DNA of 64,000 nucleotides from assembly GCF_012396485.1 (NCBI RefSeq), contig NZ_JAAXPO010000002.1:62001-126000 (forward strand), given 5' to 3'. Position numbers and translations under genes: made by a program. Position 1 is the stretch's first letter; every line of letters starts with the position of its first letter. The notes beneath the pieces are model-generated. The model was not told where the DNA came from and searched no databases. It saw nothing but the letters and a program-made list of their open reading frames with translations. Of the stretch, positions 46,254-56,322 are shown piece after piece. Origin of the DNA: Leuconostoc holzapfelii (GTDB taxonomy: Bacteria > Bacillota > Bacilli > Lactobacillales > Lactobacillaceae).

Positions 46254-47768
46254 TTACTTAGCATCATTATCTTCAAATATGTTCTTTTTTTCGACTTGTT
46301 TAGCCGATTGTTCAACATCACGGTCTTTAAATCCCCATAGATACACCATTACAAATGACACCACAATAGTTGCTGCTGAAGCTAAAAAGAAAATCAACAA
46401 ATTGTTAGGATTATCTTTTGTCGCAGCAAAAGATGGGAAACCAATTAATGAACCAGTGAAGCCATACATGTGAAGATTAAATAGACCAGCAATCAAGCCA
46501 CCCACAGCACCACCTATGTTGGCCATCCAGAACACACGCCCATACTTCAAATTAATACCATACATCGCCGGTTCTGTAATACCAGCAAAAGCTGACAAAG
46601 CCCCCGCACCGGCTAAGCCTTTCAAGTTGGCGATTTTTGTCTTGGCAAAAACAGCTAAGGCGCCTGCACCTTGCGCGATCATCGTAAAGTTAACTAATGC
46701 ATTCAATTGTGATTGACCTGTTTGCGCAATTTCATTGGCAATTAATGGCACGACCATCCAATGCAAACCAAAGATAACCAACACTTGGTACAAACCACCA
46801 ATAATCAAACCTGATAATGCATAATTGAAATTCAACAATTCATGAATCACAATTGAAATGCCTGATGAGATCATCGTTATTGCTGGTCCCATAACGACTA
46901 ACAAAACAGATCCCACGATAAATATTGTAATTAACGGTTGGAAAATTGATCGAATTGCAGCTGGTAAATGATTTTTCAACCAATTACCAATAGGGCGCAC
47001 CAACCAGGCCGCAAAAATAATGGGAAAAATTGAATAGGCATAGTTAGGTACCGTGATTGGTAACCCAAAAAAATGTGCATTAATCGGCATGCCTAACCAA
47101 ACACCAGATGCTTTAGTGGCTGATAGACCAACCATTTCCGGCTTAACCAGTAAGGCGCCTATGGCCGCCACAACTAGCGGATCAGATTTTAGACGTTGAG
47201 CGGCGGTAAAACCAACTAATATTGGCAAAAAGTAGAATGGCGCCATAGCCATCGATTGAATAATTGTAAAGGTATCCGACTTAGGACTAATCAAGCCAAG
47301 TAGGTTCGGATCTGACAATAGCGTTAAAAAACCATTCAACATCCCACCAGCCGCCAATAGACCAATCACTGGAATCATCGATCCGGTGATAGTTCCAATT
47401 AATGTTTGAAAGGCACCCTTTATAATATCAAGCCCATTTTTAGGCTTTGGTGTTGTCGGTTGTGTAGCTGCAACAGCAGCTTCTGTTGCAGCTGAGTCAA
47501 TGACTCCATCACCAAGCTGCGCCACCACTTCATCATAAACGTCAGCCACTGCGGGACCAATTACAACTTGATATTGACCTAACGCACCATTATAAATCGC
47601 ACCAGCAACCTCTGGTATCTGTGTGATAGCTGATGTATCGGCCAGCGTCTCATCTTTTAAATAAAATCTTAGTCGGGTAATACAATGAATGACCTTATCC
47701 ACATTATCCCGGCCACCAACATTTCTAATGATGGCTTGTGCTGTCTCATCATAATTCTTTTTTGCCAT
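46254..47768 (-). CDS. treB: Trehalose PTS EIIBC component
   Basis: A 504-residue PTS permease. The EIIB domain (about 1-85) has the phosphocysteine in DKVIHCITRLRFYLKDE. A linker (85-110, with a poly-Ala/Thr stretch) leads to an EIIC domain with about ten helices, including GAGALSAFAGITEPAMYGINLKYGR with the conserved Glu region. There is no EIIA domain; a separate EIIA gene lies two bases upstream. The treC neighbour and treR point to trehalose. Confidence 0.92.
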   Translation of the reverse strand: MAKKNYDETAQAIIRNVGGRDNVDKVIHCITRLRFYLKDETLADTSAITQIPEVAGAIYNGALGQYQVVIGPAVADVYDEVVAQLGDGVIDSAATEAAVAATQPTTPKPKNGLDIIKGAFQTLIGTITGSMIPVIGLLAAGGMLNGFLTLLSDPNLLGLISPKSDTFTIIQSMAMAPFYFLPILVGFTAAQRLKSDPLVVAAIGALLVKPEMVGLSATKASGVWLGMPINAHFFGLPITVPNYAYSIFPIIFAAWLVRPIGNWLKNHLPAAIRSIFQPLITIFIVGSVLLVVMGPAITMISSGISIVIHELLNFNYALSGLIIGGLYQVLVIFGLHWMVVPLIANEIAQTGQSQLNALVNFTMIAQGAGALAVFAKTKIANLKGLAGAGALSAFAGITEPAMYGINLKYGRVFWMANIGGAVGGLIAGLFNLHMYGFTGSLIGFPSFAATKDNPNNLLIFFLASAATIVVSFVMVYLWGFKDRDVEQSAKQVEKKNIFEDNDAK

Positions 47769-47770
47769 GA

Positions 47771-48256
47771 TTAACTTCTCCTTGCGATTGCTTGTCCGAG
47801 TTGCTGCCCTGCGATTATCTGACCGTATTGCACAGCGATTGATGCGAGCTTATCCGTTGTGTTGGTTATCAATACCATGGTCATTTTGGATAGCTGTGCC
47901 GCGTCGATCTGCGCCCAATCGACCGCAACCAACACATCACCTGCAGCAACAACCTGCCCTACCTTAGCCTTTGTCGTAAACGGTTTGCCATTTAAGGACA
48001 CTGTATCAATACCGATATGTAACAAAACTTCTAAACCATCAAACCGTTGTAAGCCGACCGCATGACCCTGTATTAAAGTAATTTTCCCAGCTATCGGCGC
48101 AACAATTTCTGAATCTGTGGGTATTACGGCATAGCCATCCCCCATCATCTTTTGGGCAAAAACTGGATCCGAAACTTTTTCTAATGGTATGACTTCCCCA
48201 GTGACCGGCGCATAGATATTAATATCCTCGCGAGGTTTCTTTTCAAATCCAAACAT
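47771..48256 (-). CDS. PTS glucose-type EIIA component
   Basis: A 161-residue EIIA(Glc) domain. The phosphorylated His is in LLHIGIDTVSLNGKPF, and the other active His lies in the IQGHAVGLQ segment near residue 66-76. It passes phosphate from HPr to EIIB of TreB, the next gene. The ATG is preceded by AAAGGAGAAAG. It leads the unit EIIA-treB-treC. Confidence 0.93.
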   Translation of the reverse strand: MFGFEKKPREDINIYAPVTGEVIPLEKVSDPVFAQKMMGDGYAVIPTDSEIVAPIAGKITLIQGHAVGLQRFDGLEVLLHIGIDTVSLNGKPFTTKAKVGQVVAAGDVLVAVDWAQIDAAQLSKMTMVLITNTTDKLASIAVQYGQIIAGQQLGQAIARRS

Positions 48257-48280
48257 AACTTTCTCCTTTGCGTTATAGAC

Positions 48281-48292
48281 TTGTACGTACTA
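48281..48292. promoter_or_regulatory. Possible TreR operator
   Basis: TTGTACGTACTA has a perfect GTACGTAC core and resembles the TTGTATATACAA site of Bacillus TreR. It lies just downstream of the predicted start of the EIIA-treB-treC transcript. Confidence 0.45.
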
Positions 48293-48304
48293 GTTAACAG
48301 TTAG

Positions 48305-48341
48305 ATAATAACACACAAAAGTAGGTATGTAAACGGTTACA
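48305..48341 (-). promoter_or_regulatory. EIIA-treB-treC promoter with cre box over the -35
   Basis: Minus strand TTTACA (48333-48328), 17-base spacer, TATTAT (48310-48305). The -35 is inside TGTAAACGGTTACA (48328-48341), a palindromic match to the CcpA cre consensus. CcpA binding would block initiation when glucose is present. Confidence 0.82.
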
Positions 48342-48735
48342 TTTCATATTCTTATCGACTAATCCCTTTTGAAAGTCATATATCAATATTCGCAACGACG
48401 CAGAGATAAATCATTTTATATTTTACAAAAAATTAAATATTAAATAATCAACCCATTCACCTCAGGTTTATACTTAAGAAGTACTTTAGCGTACACATGC
48501 AAAAACATAGCCATTCATTATTCAAATAAAATATCATTATGGCAGAAATTATAGTCCTCCTTATGTTATGTTTTTGTGTACATATACCAACAATTCCTTC
48601 AGTTTTCTCAATCTTCAAAATCCTAAATAAACTAATTGTTTGCCAAACGGTATACTATCTTTGTACCCAAAAAGTACGCAGGCAAAAACATTTTGATGGT
48701 GATGTTTTTGCATACATAGTGCTTTTTTGCACACA
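48342..48735. other. Gene-free AT-rich region between the trehalose operon and groEL
   Basis: No convincing gene is present: the one frame of 76 codons (48539-48769) has no ribosome site and runs into the groEL terminator. The region holds four copies of a short motif (see repeat entry), and no tRNA or leader RNA was recognised. Confidence 0.7.
48491..48717. repeat. Four copies of a GCAAAAACAT-centred motif in both orientations
   Basis: Direct copies are GTACACATGCAAAAACAT (48491-48508) and GTACGCAGGCAAAAACAT (48674-48691), 16 of 18 identical. Inverted copies are ATGTTTTTGTGTACAT (48568-48583) and ATGTTTTTGCATACAT (48702-48717). The third and fourth can pair as a 10-bp stem with a 10-base loop; the first and fourth share a perfect 12-bp inverted repeat. 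Confidence 0.8.
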
Positions 48736-48764
48736 AAAAAGCACGACAAGTTGTCGTGCTTTTT
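48736..48764. terminator. Terminator after groEL
   Basis: Stem AAAAAGCACGAC/GTCGTGCTTTTT with a short loop; on the minus strand it ends in a T-run ten bases after the groEL stop. Confidence 0.88.
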
Positions 48765-48773
48765 CATAAATTT

Positions 48774-50408
<1,635 letters not shown>

Positions 50409-50473
50409 CTAACAATCAATTTAAATATATTATCGTGAAGATATGCCTACAATGTGGCATATGCTCAATGAGA

Positions 50474-50758
50474 TTATGCCACAATGGCAACAATATCTTT
50501 TTCATGTAGCGCAAGATAATCCGTGCCTTCAAATGACACTTCTTGCCCCGCGAACTTATCGAATAGTACTTCATCGCCTGTTTGAACTGTTAATTCACGA
50601 ATTGTCCCATCGTTTAGGACGTACCCTGAACCCACGGCAACGACCTTACCAGTGACTGGCTTTTCCTTAGCATTTGTTGCTAGGACAATGCCACCAACAG
50701 TTTGTTCTGCAGCTTCCGTTACTTCAATAATCACGCGATCACCCAATGGCTTCAACAT
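50474..50758 (-). CDS. groES: Co-chaperonin GroES
   Basis: A 94-residue GroES with [13 protein letters not shown], the mobile loop (about 17-33) and the C-terminal [19 protein letters not shown] site precedes the ATG. It is first in groES-groEL and lies directly behind CIRCE and a strong promoter. Confidence 0.98.
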   Translation of the reverse strand: MLKPLGDRVIIEVTEAAEQTVGGIVLATNAKEKPVTGKVVAVGSGYVLNDGTIRELTVQTGDEVLFDKFAGQEVSFEGTDYLALHEKDIVAIVA

Positions 50759-50782
50759 GAGATCATACCTCCAATTTTTAGT

Positions 50783-50809
50783 TTAGCACTCTTTTCGTTC
50801 GAGTGCTAA
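50783..50809. promoter_or_regulatory. CIRCE element (HrcA operator) of groESL
   Basis: Perfect TTAGCACTC-N9-GAGTGCTAA inverted repeat, 25 bases before groES. HrcA binds it and represses until heat shock. Confidence 0.97.
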
Positions 50810-50820
50810 TTACAACTATT

Positions 50821-50848
50821 AGTATAGCACTTTGCCCGCAATTGTCAA
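50821..50848 (-). promoter_or_regulatory. groESL promoter
   Basis: Minus strand TTGACA (50848-50843), 16-base spacer, TATACT (50826-50821), immediately before CIRCE. Confidence 0.8.
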
Positions 50849-50906
50849 TAAAAAAAGCCTACTTCCGTAGACTAATTTGCTCCTGATTGACCGGCTATGA
50901 CATGGG

Positions 50907-51740
50907 TTAAATGAAGGTACCACCGTGTGCTTCGCTGATATCGTAAGCCACCATAAAGACCGCTGGGTCAATTTGGTGAATCCCACGCACTAGATGGTTA
51001 TAATCTTGATTATCAAGAATGACCATAAGCATGTCCCGATCGCCACCCGTATAGCCACCACGAACCGCCATCAATGTGTAACTCGTGTCATGCTTCGTCA
51101 AATACTGCTTAATCGCTTCGATTCGTTCATTACTTGTGATATAAACCATCTTTCGGCGGTCCAGACCAGTTTCAATATAGTTCATCACCACCGCGGTAAT
51201 GATCAAGGAAAACATCGCCAAAATAAACGCGGCGACCCCATCCGTCAACAAATTCCCTAATGATACAACGGTATCAATGACCAACAGGGATATAGCTGGC
51301 GTAATCCGGAAATACTTTTTTAAAATCATTGGCGGCACCGCCGTACCACCACTTGATGCCTCGACACGGTAAAGCATCGCGACCCCAACGGCAAAAATGG
51401 CCCCGCCAACCAACACAGCAAATGGCCGGTCAGTCAAAATTTGTTCACTGGGCGTGATTTTAAGTAATACGGGTAATAACAGACTACCAAATGTAATGCG
51501 CACTGTCGTCCCACGATCTAGGAAAATTGCCGCCAAAATAATCATCAAAAGATTAACGACCAATACTGTCGCAGCACGATCAAACCCCACTAACTCATTG
51601 AGTAAGATGGCTAATCCTGTCGCGCCCCCAGCCGCAACTTTGGCCGGTGCGTAGAAGTAATTGATACTAATGGCCACCAACTCCAAAGCCAAGATGATCG
51701 TGAGATAACGTAAAATTTGATATGTCTTGATTACTTTCAT
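50907..51740 (-). CDS. YitT family membrane protein with DUF2179 domain
   Basis: A 277-residue protein with about five or six helices (residues 12-190) and a C-terminal cytosolic DUF2179 domain (about 215-270, RRKMVYITSNERIEAIKQYL and VRGGYTGGDRDMLMVI). Function is unknown; the domain may bind a small ligand. The ATG overlaps the DUF956 stop by one base, so it belongs to the mannose PTS neighbourhood. Confidence 0.85.
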   Translation of the reverse strand: MKVIKTYQILRYLTIILALELVAISINYFYAPAKVAAGGATGLAILLNELVGFDRAATVLVVNLLMIILAAIFLDRGTTVRITFGSLLLPVLLKITPSEQILTDRPFAVLVGGAIFAVGVAMLYRVEASSGGTAVPPMILKKYFRITPAISLLVIDTVVSLGNLLTDGVAAFILAMFSLIITAVVMNYIETGLDRRKMVYITSNERIEAIKQYLTKHDTSYTLMAVRGGYTGGDRDMLMVILDNQDYNHLVRGIHQIDPAVFMVAYDISEAHGGTFI

Positions 51741-52117
51741 TAAACGCCTTTCTTTTTATCCTTCTTTTTGAAAATTGTTTTCATGCGTGCCACTAACGTA
51801 GGTTGACGCAACACCTTTTCTCGACCAATATGGTCTCCAATCACTTTTAACACTTTACCTGATTCTGGGGATGAAAAGTCAAAATTACCCTTATCTGTTT
51901 CAATCCGAAAACGGCGACTCACGTGTTGCCGTGAAACACTCGTATAAACCGCCGTCACGTTTGGCCAAGGAATTTGGATATAATCGGCGACATTATTATC
52001 ATTAAAAAATTCAAACGCCCGATCACCCAGCAAAAATTGCCCATATTGCGCGCCAATACCTAAATATGAAATACCTTTCGCTGTGAGCGCTACTTTTGAA
52101 TTCAGTGATTGCACCAT
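51740..52117 (-). CDS. manO: DUF956 family protein (ManO-like)
   Basis: A 125-residue soluble protein of DUF956, typically encoded directly after the mannose PTS genes and sometimes called ManO. Segments KGISYLGIGAQYGQFLLGDRAFEFFN and IQIPWPNVTAVY are typical, and the C-terminus is very basic. The start at 52117 has GAAGGAGA upstream; a GTG six codons earlier lacks one. It is 137 bases after the EIID gene and overlaps the YitT gene by one base. A modulatory role for the PTS is suspected. Confidence 0.82.
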   Translation of the reverse strand: MVQSLNSKVALTAKGISYLGIGAQYGQFLLGDRAFEFFNDNNVADYIQIPWPNVTAVYTSVSRQHVSRRFRIETDKGNFDFSSPESGKVLKVIGDHIGREKVLRQPTLVARMKTIFKKKDKKKGV

Positions 52118-52254
52118 GTTTCTTGTCTCCTTCACTATGACCCTTTAATCGTAACATTAAATCGTTACCCGACTCAATGAATTTGCTGCCATTATGTACA
52201 AAGGCGCTCGTCGTAATCGACGGGCGCACTTTATCGTCATCATTCAATTTTTGA

Positions 52255-53169
52255 TTACATGATGTGTAGGGCGTGCATCGCAATACCGAAGATAAAGATC
52301 CCAATAATCATCACAATTGGTGAAACCTTCTTCTTCAATAGCCACATCGCAAAGAATGTCAACAACAAGCCCATCAAACCTGGAATCAAACTATCCAAGT
52401 TTGCTTGCAAGGTATTTGGCGCCATCTTCGTCAATGACATACCTGAAGCTTGCTCACCTAAGATTTGTTGCAACTTACCCCCAGTGACTGCACCATTTGG
52501 GAAGTTGATATACGCACCCTCAGCCAACTTCTTAGCTGGCAATTGCACAACAAACTTGATTGAAACCCAGCGTTCAACCAGAACGGCTAGAATGAACATA
52601 CCAAGAATTGAAGCGCCCTTCGTAATATCCTTCAAGAGGCCACCCGACAAATCTTGGGTGATAGCAGAACCGGCCTTATAGCCAAATTCTTGCGTGTACC
52701 AGATAAATGACATACGAATCAAGTTCCACAAAACAAAGAACAAGATGGGACCTAAGATGTTACCAGAAAGGGCCAATGAAGCACCCAAGGCACCCAAGAT
52801 TGGACGTAATGTGAACCAGAAGACTGGATCACCAATACCAGCCAAAGGTCCCATCATACCGATTTTCACACCTTGGATGGCAGCGTCATCAATCGCAGCG
52901 CCATTGGCACGTTCTTCTTCCAGTGCCAATGTGACACCAATAATTGGTGAGGCAACATAAGGGTGGGTATTGAAGAATTCCAAGTGACGCTTCAAAGCAG
53001 CCGAGCGGTCTTCTTTTGTGGTATATAACTTTTTAATTGCTGGGATCAAGGCATAAGCCCAACCCACGTTTTGCATCCGTTCGTAGTTCCATGAACCTTG
53101 TAAGAACTGTGATCGCCATGCAACTGACATACGATCATGACGTGATAATTCGATTTTTTCAGCCATCAT
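52255..53169 (-). CDS. manZ: Mannose-family PTS EIID component
   Basis: A 304-residue EIID membrane component of the mannose/glucose PTS. Characteristic parts are SWNYERMQNVGWAYALIPAI near 27, LEFFNTHPYVASPIIGVTLALEEE near 62, and KIGMMGPLAGIGDPVFWFTLRP near 100. The C-terminal helix ends the protein. AAGGAG lies before the ATG, 11 bases after the EIIC stop. Confidence 0.94.
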   Translation of the reverse strand: MMAEKIELSRHDRMSVAWRSQFLQGSWNYERMQNVGWAYALIPAIKKLYTTKEDRSAALKRHLEFFNTHPYVASPIIGVTLALEEERANGAAIDDAAIQGVKIGMMGPLAGIGDPVFWFTLRPILGALGASLALSGNILGPILFFVLWNLIRMSFIWYTQEFGYKAGSAITQDLSGGLLKDITKGASILGMFILAVLVERWVSIKFVVQLPAKKLAEGAYINFPNGAVTGGKLQQILGEQASGMSLTKMAPNTLQANLDSLIPGLMGLLLTFFAMWLLKKKVSPIVMIIGIFIFGIAMHALHIM

Positions 53170-53180
53170 GTTGCTCCTTC

Positions 53181-53990
53181 CTAGTATTGGTCCAAAATGT
53201 CGCCGACTGGGTCACCCGCGCCGCCGCCATTTGAACCACCGCCACCGTTACCACCCATCTTTGAGAGGTTCAAGTAGATGAAGGCCAACGCAACACCGAT
53301 CGCACCAAGAGCGATCAATGTCAATTGGCTTACGGCAGCCAAAGCAAAGCCAATGGCAAAGAATGGCCAAACTTCACGTGTTGCCATCATGTTGATAACC
53401 AAAGCATAACCAACGGCGACAACCATGCCACCACCGATAGCCATACCACCAGTTAACCATTCAGGCATAGCGCCCAAAGCTTCTTGCACAGCTGAAGCAG
53501 GAATGGCAATTAACAAAGCCGCCGGAATCGCAATACGCAACCCTTGAAGTAAAATACCAACCAAATGCAAGCGCTCAATGGTTTGATACTTTCCTTCCTT
53601 GGCCGCAGCATCGGCACCGTGCGTCAAACCAACAGACACGGTACGAACAATCATTGTCAGGAACAAGCCGGCAACCGCCAAAGGAATCGCAGAAGCCACG
53701 GCAACAGAGATACCAGTTGGGGTAAAGTTGTTACCCTTTACCATGATAATGGCTGAAGCAACAGATGCCAACGCGACATCCGGCGCGACAGCGGCACCAA
53801 TGTTCGCCCAACCCAAAGCGATCATTTGCAATGAACCACCGAGCATAATGCCCGCAGTCAAATGGCCCGTAGCCATTCCGATTAATGTAGCCGAAACCAA
53901 TGGTTGGTGAATTTCAAATTCATCCAAAATACCTTCCATACCTGCAAAGAAGGCAATGATTACGACTAAAACCATTGAGATAATAGACAT
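53181..53990 (-). CDS. manY: Mannose-family PTS EIIC component
   Basis: A 269-residue EIIC with about seven or eight helices. It begins at MSIISMVLVVIIAFFAGMEGILDEFEIHQPLV, the usual EIIC start, and has ATGHLTAGIMLGGSLQMIALGW near 40. The last 20 residues are a Gly-rich tail (GGNGGGGSNGGGAG). An AAAGGTG site precedes the ATG. Confidence 0.94.
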   Translation of the reverse strand: MSIISMVLVVIIAFFAGMEGILDEFEIHQPLVSATLIGMATGHLTAGIMLGGSLQMIALGWANIGAAVAPDVALASVASAIIMVKGNNFTPTGISVAVASAIPLAVAGLFLTMIVRTVSVGLTHGADAAAKEGKYQTIERLHLVGILLQGLRIAIPAALLIAIPASAVQEALGAMPEWLTGGMAIGGGMVVAVGYALVINMMATREVWPFFAIGFALAAVSQLTLIALGAIGVALAFIYLNLSKMGGNGGGGSNGGGAGDPVGDILDQY

Positions 53991-54027
53991 AGTTTAAACA
54001 CCTTTCCTAATTAACATCCAATATTAG

Positions 54028-54975
54028 TTATTGAACGTTAGCTTTTTTAATTAAATCAAACAAGTTCGCCTTGCTGTCACTTGGCACCTTACGAACATCA
54101 AAGTCGACGCCCAAATCACGCAACTTTTCAAACGCAGCCACATCGGCCTTATCCATTGACAACACTTTGTTGACCATTGTCTTGCCTTCAGAATGCGCCA
54201 TTGACCCAACATTCAAAGTCTTAATTGGTACGCCACCTTCAACGGCACGCAACACATCTTGCACTGTTTCAAACAGCAAGAAGGCTTCCACGCCACCAAA
54301 GCGATCGTCCTTCACGACTTCTTCCATCTTGCTGATTGGCACGATGTTTGCTTTGACCCCGTTTGGTGCCGCTTGCTTAATCAAATTCTTACGTAATTCA
54401 TCACCAGCAACCGCATCCGATACAACAATAATGCGGTTAGCCTTTGAATCAGGTGTCCAAGCCGTGGCCACTTGACCATGCAACAAACGCGTGTCCAAAC
54501 GCACCAACTTGATATTCATGTGACCTGGCTTTAGGCCAGCTGCTGGTGCTGCCTCGGCCTTTTTGTCTTCTGCCACTTCTGCTTCAGGCACTGACTTCAC
54601 ACCATCTTTGGCCACTGGAACCAAATACTTTGCCAAGTCAGCAGCTGAACTCATCCCAAGACGGCCACCATAAGATTCAATCAGCATTGGTAAATTCAAA
54701 CCAGCCACAATTGCGACATGATCTGGATTTTGCTGTTGGATGAGACTCGCACGGTTGAAGGGTGAGCCCCCCCACAAGTCCACTAAGAACAACGTGTCAT
54801 CATCATTATCAAATTTTGCCAAAGCTTCTTGATAATGCTTATCTAAATCGTCTGGTCCTTCAGTAGGCTGGAATGTCACAACTTCAACATTTTCTTGTTC
54901 ACCGAAAATCATTGAACCGGACATGATAATGCCTTTTGCAAAGTCACCATGACTTGCAACAATAAGATTAACCAT
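54028..54975 (-). CDS. manX: Mannose-family PTS EIIAB component
   Basis: A 315-residue fusion of EIIA (about 1-140, with the phospho-His in IVASHGDFAKGI) and EIIB (about 160-315, with the phospho-His in VRLDTRLLHGQVATAW). The Ala/Glu-rich linker lies between. It takes phosphate from HPr and gives it to mannose, glucose or related sugars. The ATG at 54975 has AAGGAG 8 bases upstream. It leads manXYZ-DUF956-yitT. Confidence 0.94.
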   Translation of the reverse strand: MVNLIVASHGDFAKGIIMSGSMIFGEQENVEVVTFQPTEGPDDLDKHYQEALAKFDNDDDTLFLVDLWGGSPFNRASLIQQQNPDHVAIVAGLNLPMLIESYGGRLGMSSAADLAKYLVPVAKDGVKSVPEAEVAEDKKAEAAPAAGLKPGHMNIKLVRLDTRLLHGQVATAWTPDSKANRIIVVSDAVAGDELRKNLIKQAAPNGVKANIVPISKMEEVVKDDRFGGVEAFLLFETVQDVLRAVEGGVPIKTLNVGSMAHSEGKTMVNKVLSMDKADVAAFEKLRDLGVDFDVRKVPSDSKANLFDLIKKANVQ

Positions 54976-55011
54976 CGATAATCTCCTTCTCAATAAAATG
55001 TTTACTATACG

Positions 55012-55048
55012 ATTATAGTCGAATTTAATCGTGATGTAAACGCTTTCA
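55012..55048 (-). promoter_or_regulatory. manX promoter P1 with cre box over the -35
   Basis: Minus strand TTTACA (55040-55035), 17-base spacer, TATAAT (55017-55012). The -35 is part of TGTAAACGCTTTCA (55035-55048), a full cre match. Confidence 0.82.
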
Positions 55049-55081
55049 CAACAAAATATTGTTTTCTTGTTTACAACGATA

Positions 55082-55118
55082 AGTATAACTCGTTTTCAGG
55101 ACAAAGTAAACGCTTTCA
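55082..55118 (-). promoter_or_regulatory. manX promoter P2 with cre box over the -35
   Basis: Minus strand TTTACT (55110-55105), 17-base spacer, TATACT (55087-55082). The -35 is part of AGTAAACGCTTTCA (55105-55118), a cre match except for the first base. It repeats the P1 design 70 bases upstream. Confidence 0.7.
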
Positions 55119-55139
55119 TAACGTTTTACAAAACGTTAT
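55118..55139. promoter_or_regulatory. 22-bp palindrome upstream of manX P2
   Basis: Perfect arms ATAACGTTTT and AAAACGTTAT around AC, touching the edge of the second cre. There is no T-run, so it is more likely a protein-binding site than a terminator. The binder is unknown. Confidence 0.55.
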
Positions 55140-55181
55140 CGCAATATTTACATGATTTTTCCTGAAAACACAACAAATCCA

Positions 55182-56162
55182 CTAGTTATCTAGGTATGAC
55201 AGCTCTTGCTCGCGATAACTTGTCGGTGTCACAAAGCTGACAATGACCTCACCGCGGCCGGACAACGTATAATTGCCAGTATCTTTTAACATGATGAAGT
55301 TATCACCCTTTTTGAGTGGGTAGGTTGCCTGACCGGCCGTCAACGTCAGTTCACCAGCAATCACGTTATATAATTCATAAGGATGATGTTGGTTGAAGTG
55401 ACTGTCGCCACGAACAGATAATTTGTCAATCGTGAATTTAGGTGACGTCAGTAACCGCGTGACAATCGTCTGGTCTTGCAAGCGAGACCGTTGATTTAAA
55501 ATCGGATCAACATGCGGTGTTTTCGTCACTGCAAGTGCAGCTTCGATTTGTAATGGGCGTGGTTGGTGCGTTGTAGGATCCAGACGATCAAAATCGTAAA
55601 AACGATACGTTGTATCAGAACTTTGTTGAATTTCTAACGCTAAAACGCCAGCGCCGAGTGCATGGAAGGTGCCCGCCGGCACATAGAAAAAATCACCAGC
55701 TTGTATTGGAATGGTCCGCAGCAAAGCGTCCCAATCCTGGTTATCTACCAGCGTTCTTAATGCGGCTTTGGTTGACGCATGGTGCCCATAATATAGTTTT
55801 GCACCTGGCGTGGCCTCTAGGATATACCAACTTTCGGTTTTGCCAAAATTTTCCGAAGATTGCTTATCGTTTGGATGCACTTGGATCGATAAATTCTGTT
55901 GTGCATCAAGAATTTTGACCAATAATGGAAAGGCTTGTTTCGGGTCATGGCCCCCAAATAATGCGGGCTGTTCGGACCAAAGTTGTGCTAAGCTTTGCCC
56001 TGCAAACTCACCTTGGGTCACCGTTGACACCCCATTGGCATGGGCTGAGACCACCCACGCTTCGCCAACATGGTCGGAGGCCAAGTTGTACCCAAACGTC
56101 TTAAGTTTCGTCCCGCCCCAAATTTTTTCATGTAAGGCTGGTTGTAACATCAATACTGTCAT
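55182..56162 (-). CDS. manA: Mannose-6-phosphate isomerase, class I
   Basis: A 326-residue cupin-type isomerase converting mannose-6-phosphate to fructose-6-phosphate. It starts LQPALHEKIWGGTKLKTFGY; the zinc-site motif QVHPNDKQS is near residue 96, GDFFYVPAGTFHALGAG near 156 and EIQQSSDTTYRFYDFDR near 177. It lies directly upstream of the mannose PTS promoters on the same strand, linking uptake to metabolism. Confidence 0.93.
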   Translation of the reverse strand: MTVLMLQPALHEKIWGGTKLKTFGYNLASDHVGEAWVVSAHANGVSTVTQGEFAGQSLAQLWSEQPALFGGHDPKQAFPLLVKILDAQQNLSIQVHPNDKQSSENFGKTESWYILEATPGAKLYYGHHASTKAALRTLVDNQDWDALLRTIPIQAGDFFYVPAGTFHALGAGVLALEIQQSSDTTYRFYDFDRLDPTTHQPRPLQIEAALAVTKTPHVDPILNQRSRLQDQTIVTRLLTSPKFTIDKLSVRGDSHFNQHHPYELYNVIAGELTLTAGQATYPLKKGDNFIMLKDTGNYTLSGRGEVIVSFVTPTSYREQELSYLDN

Positions 56163-56270
56163 CGCGCGATTCCCATCATTTAAATTTGTGCTGGCATATC
56201 AAAATATGTATGCGCTTTCATTTTATCACAAGCCAGCCAAACATGGTCGGAAAATGCGTCTTTTTCCTGT

Positions 56271-56310
56271 AAAAAAGACACCCAAATGCCATTGCATGTG
56301 GATGCCTTTT
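56271..56310. terminator. Terminator of the nitroreductase gene
   Basis: Minus strand stem AAAAGGCATCC paired with GGGTGTCTTTT (G-U pairs allowed), with a further CATGC/GCAT inner helix and T-run. It starts 13 bases after the stop. Confidence 0.72.
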
Positions 56311-56322
56311 GCTTTTAAAGCC

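Noticed and set aside
48539-48769. 76-codon open frame in the gap before groEL
   Set aside because: No ribosome site, odd composition, overlaps the repeat motifs and the groEL terminator.
54994-55180. Sigma-54 (-12/-24) promoter for the mannose PTS
   Set aside because: No TGGCA-N7-TTGC pattern on the minus strand; two ordinary sigma-70 promoters are present instead.
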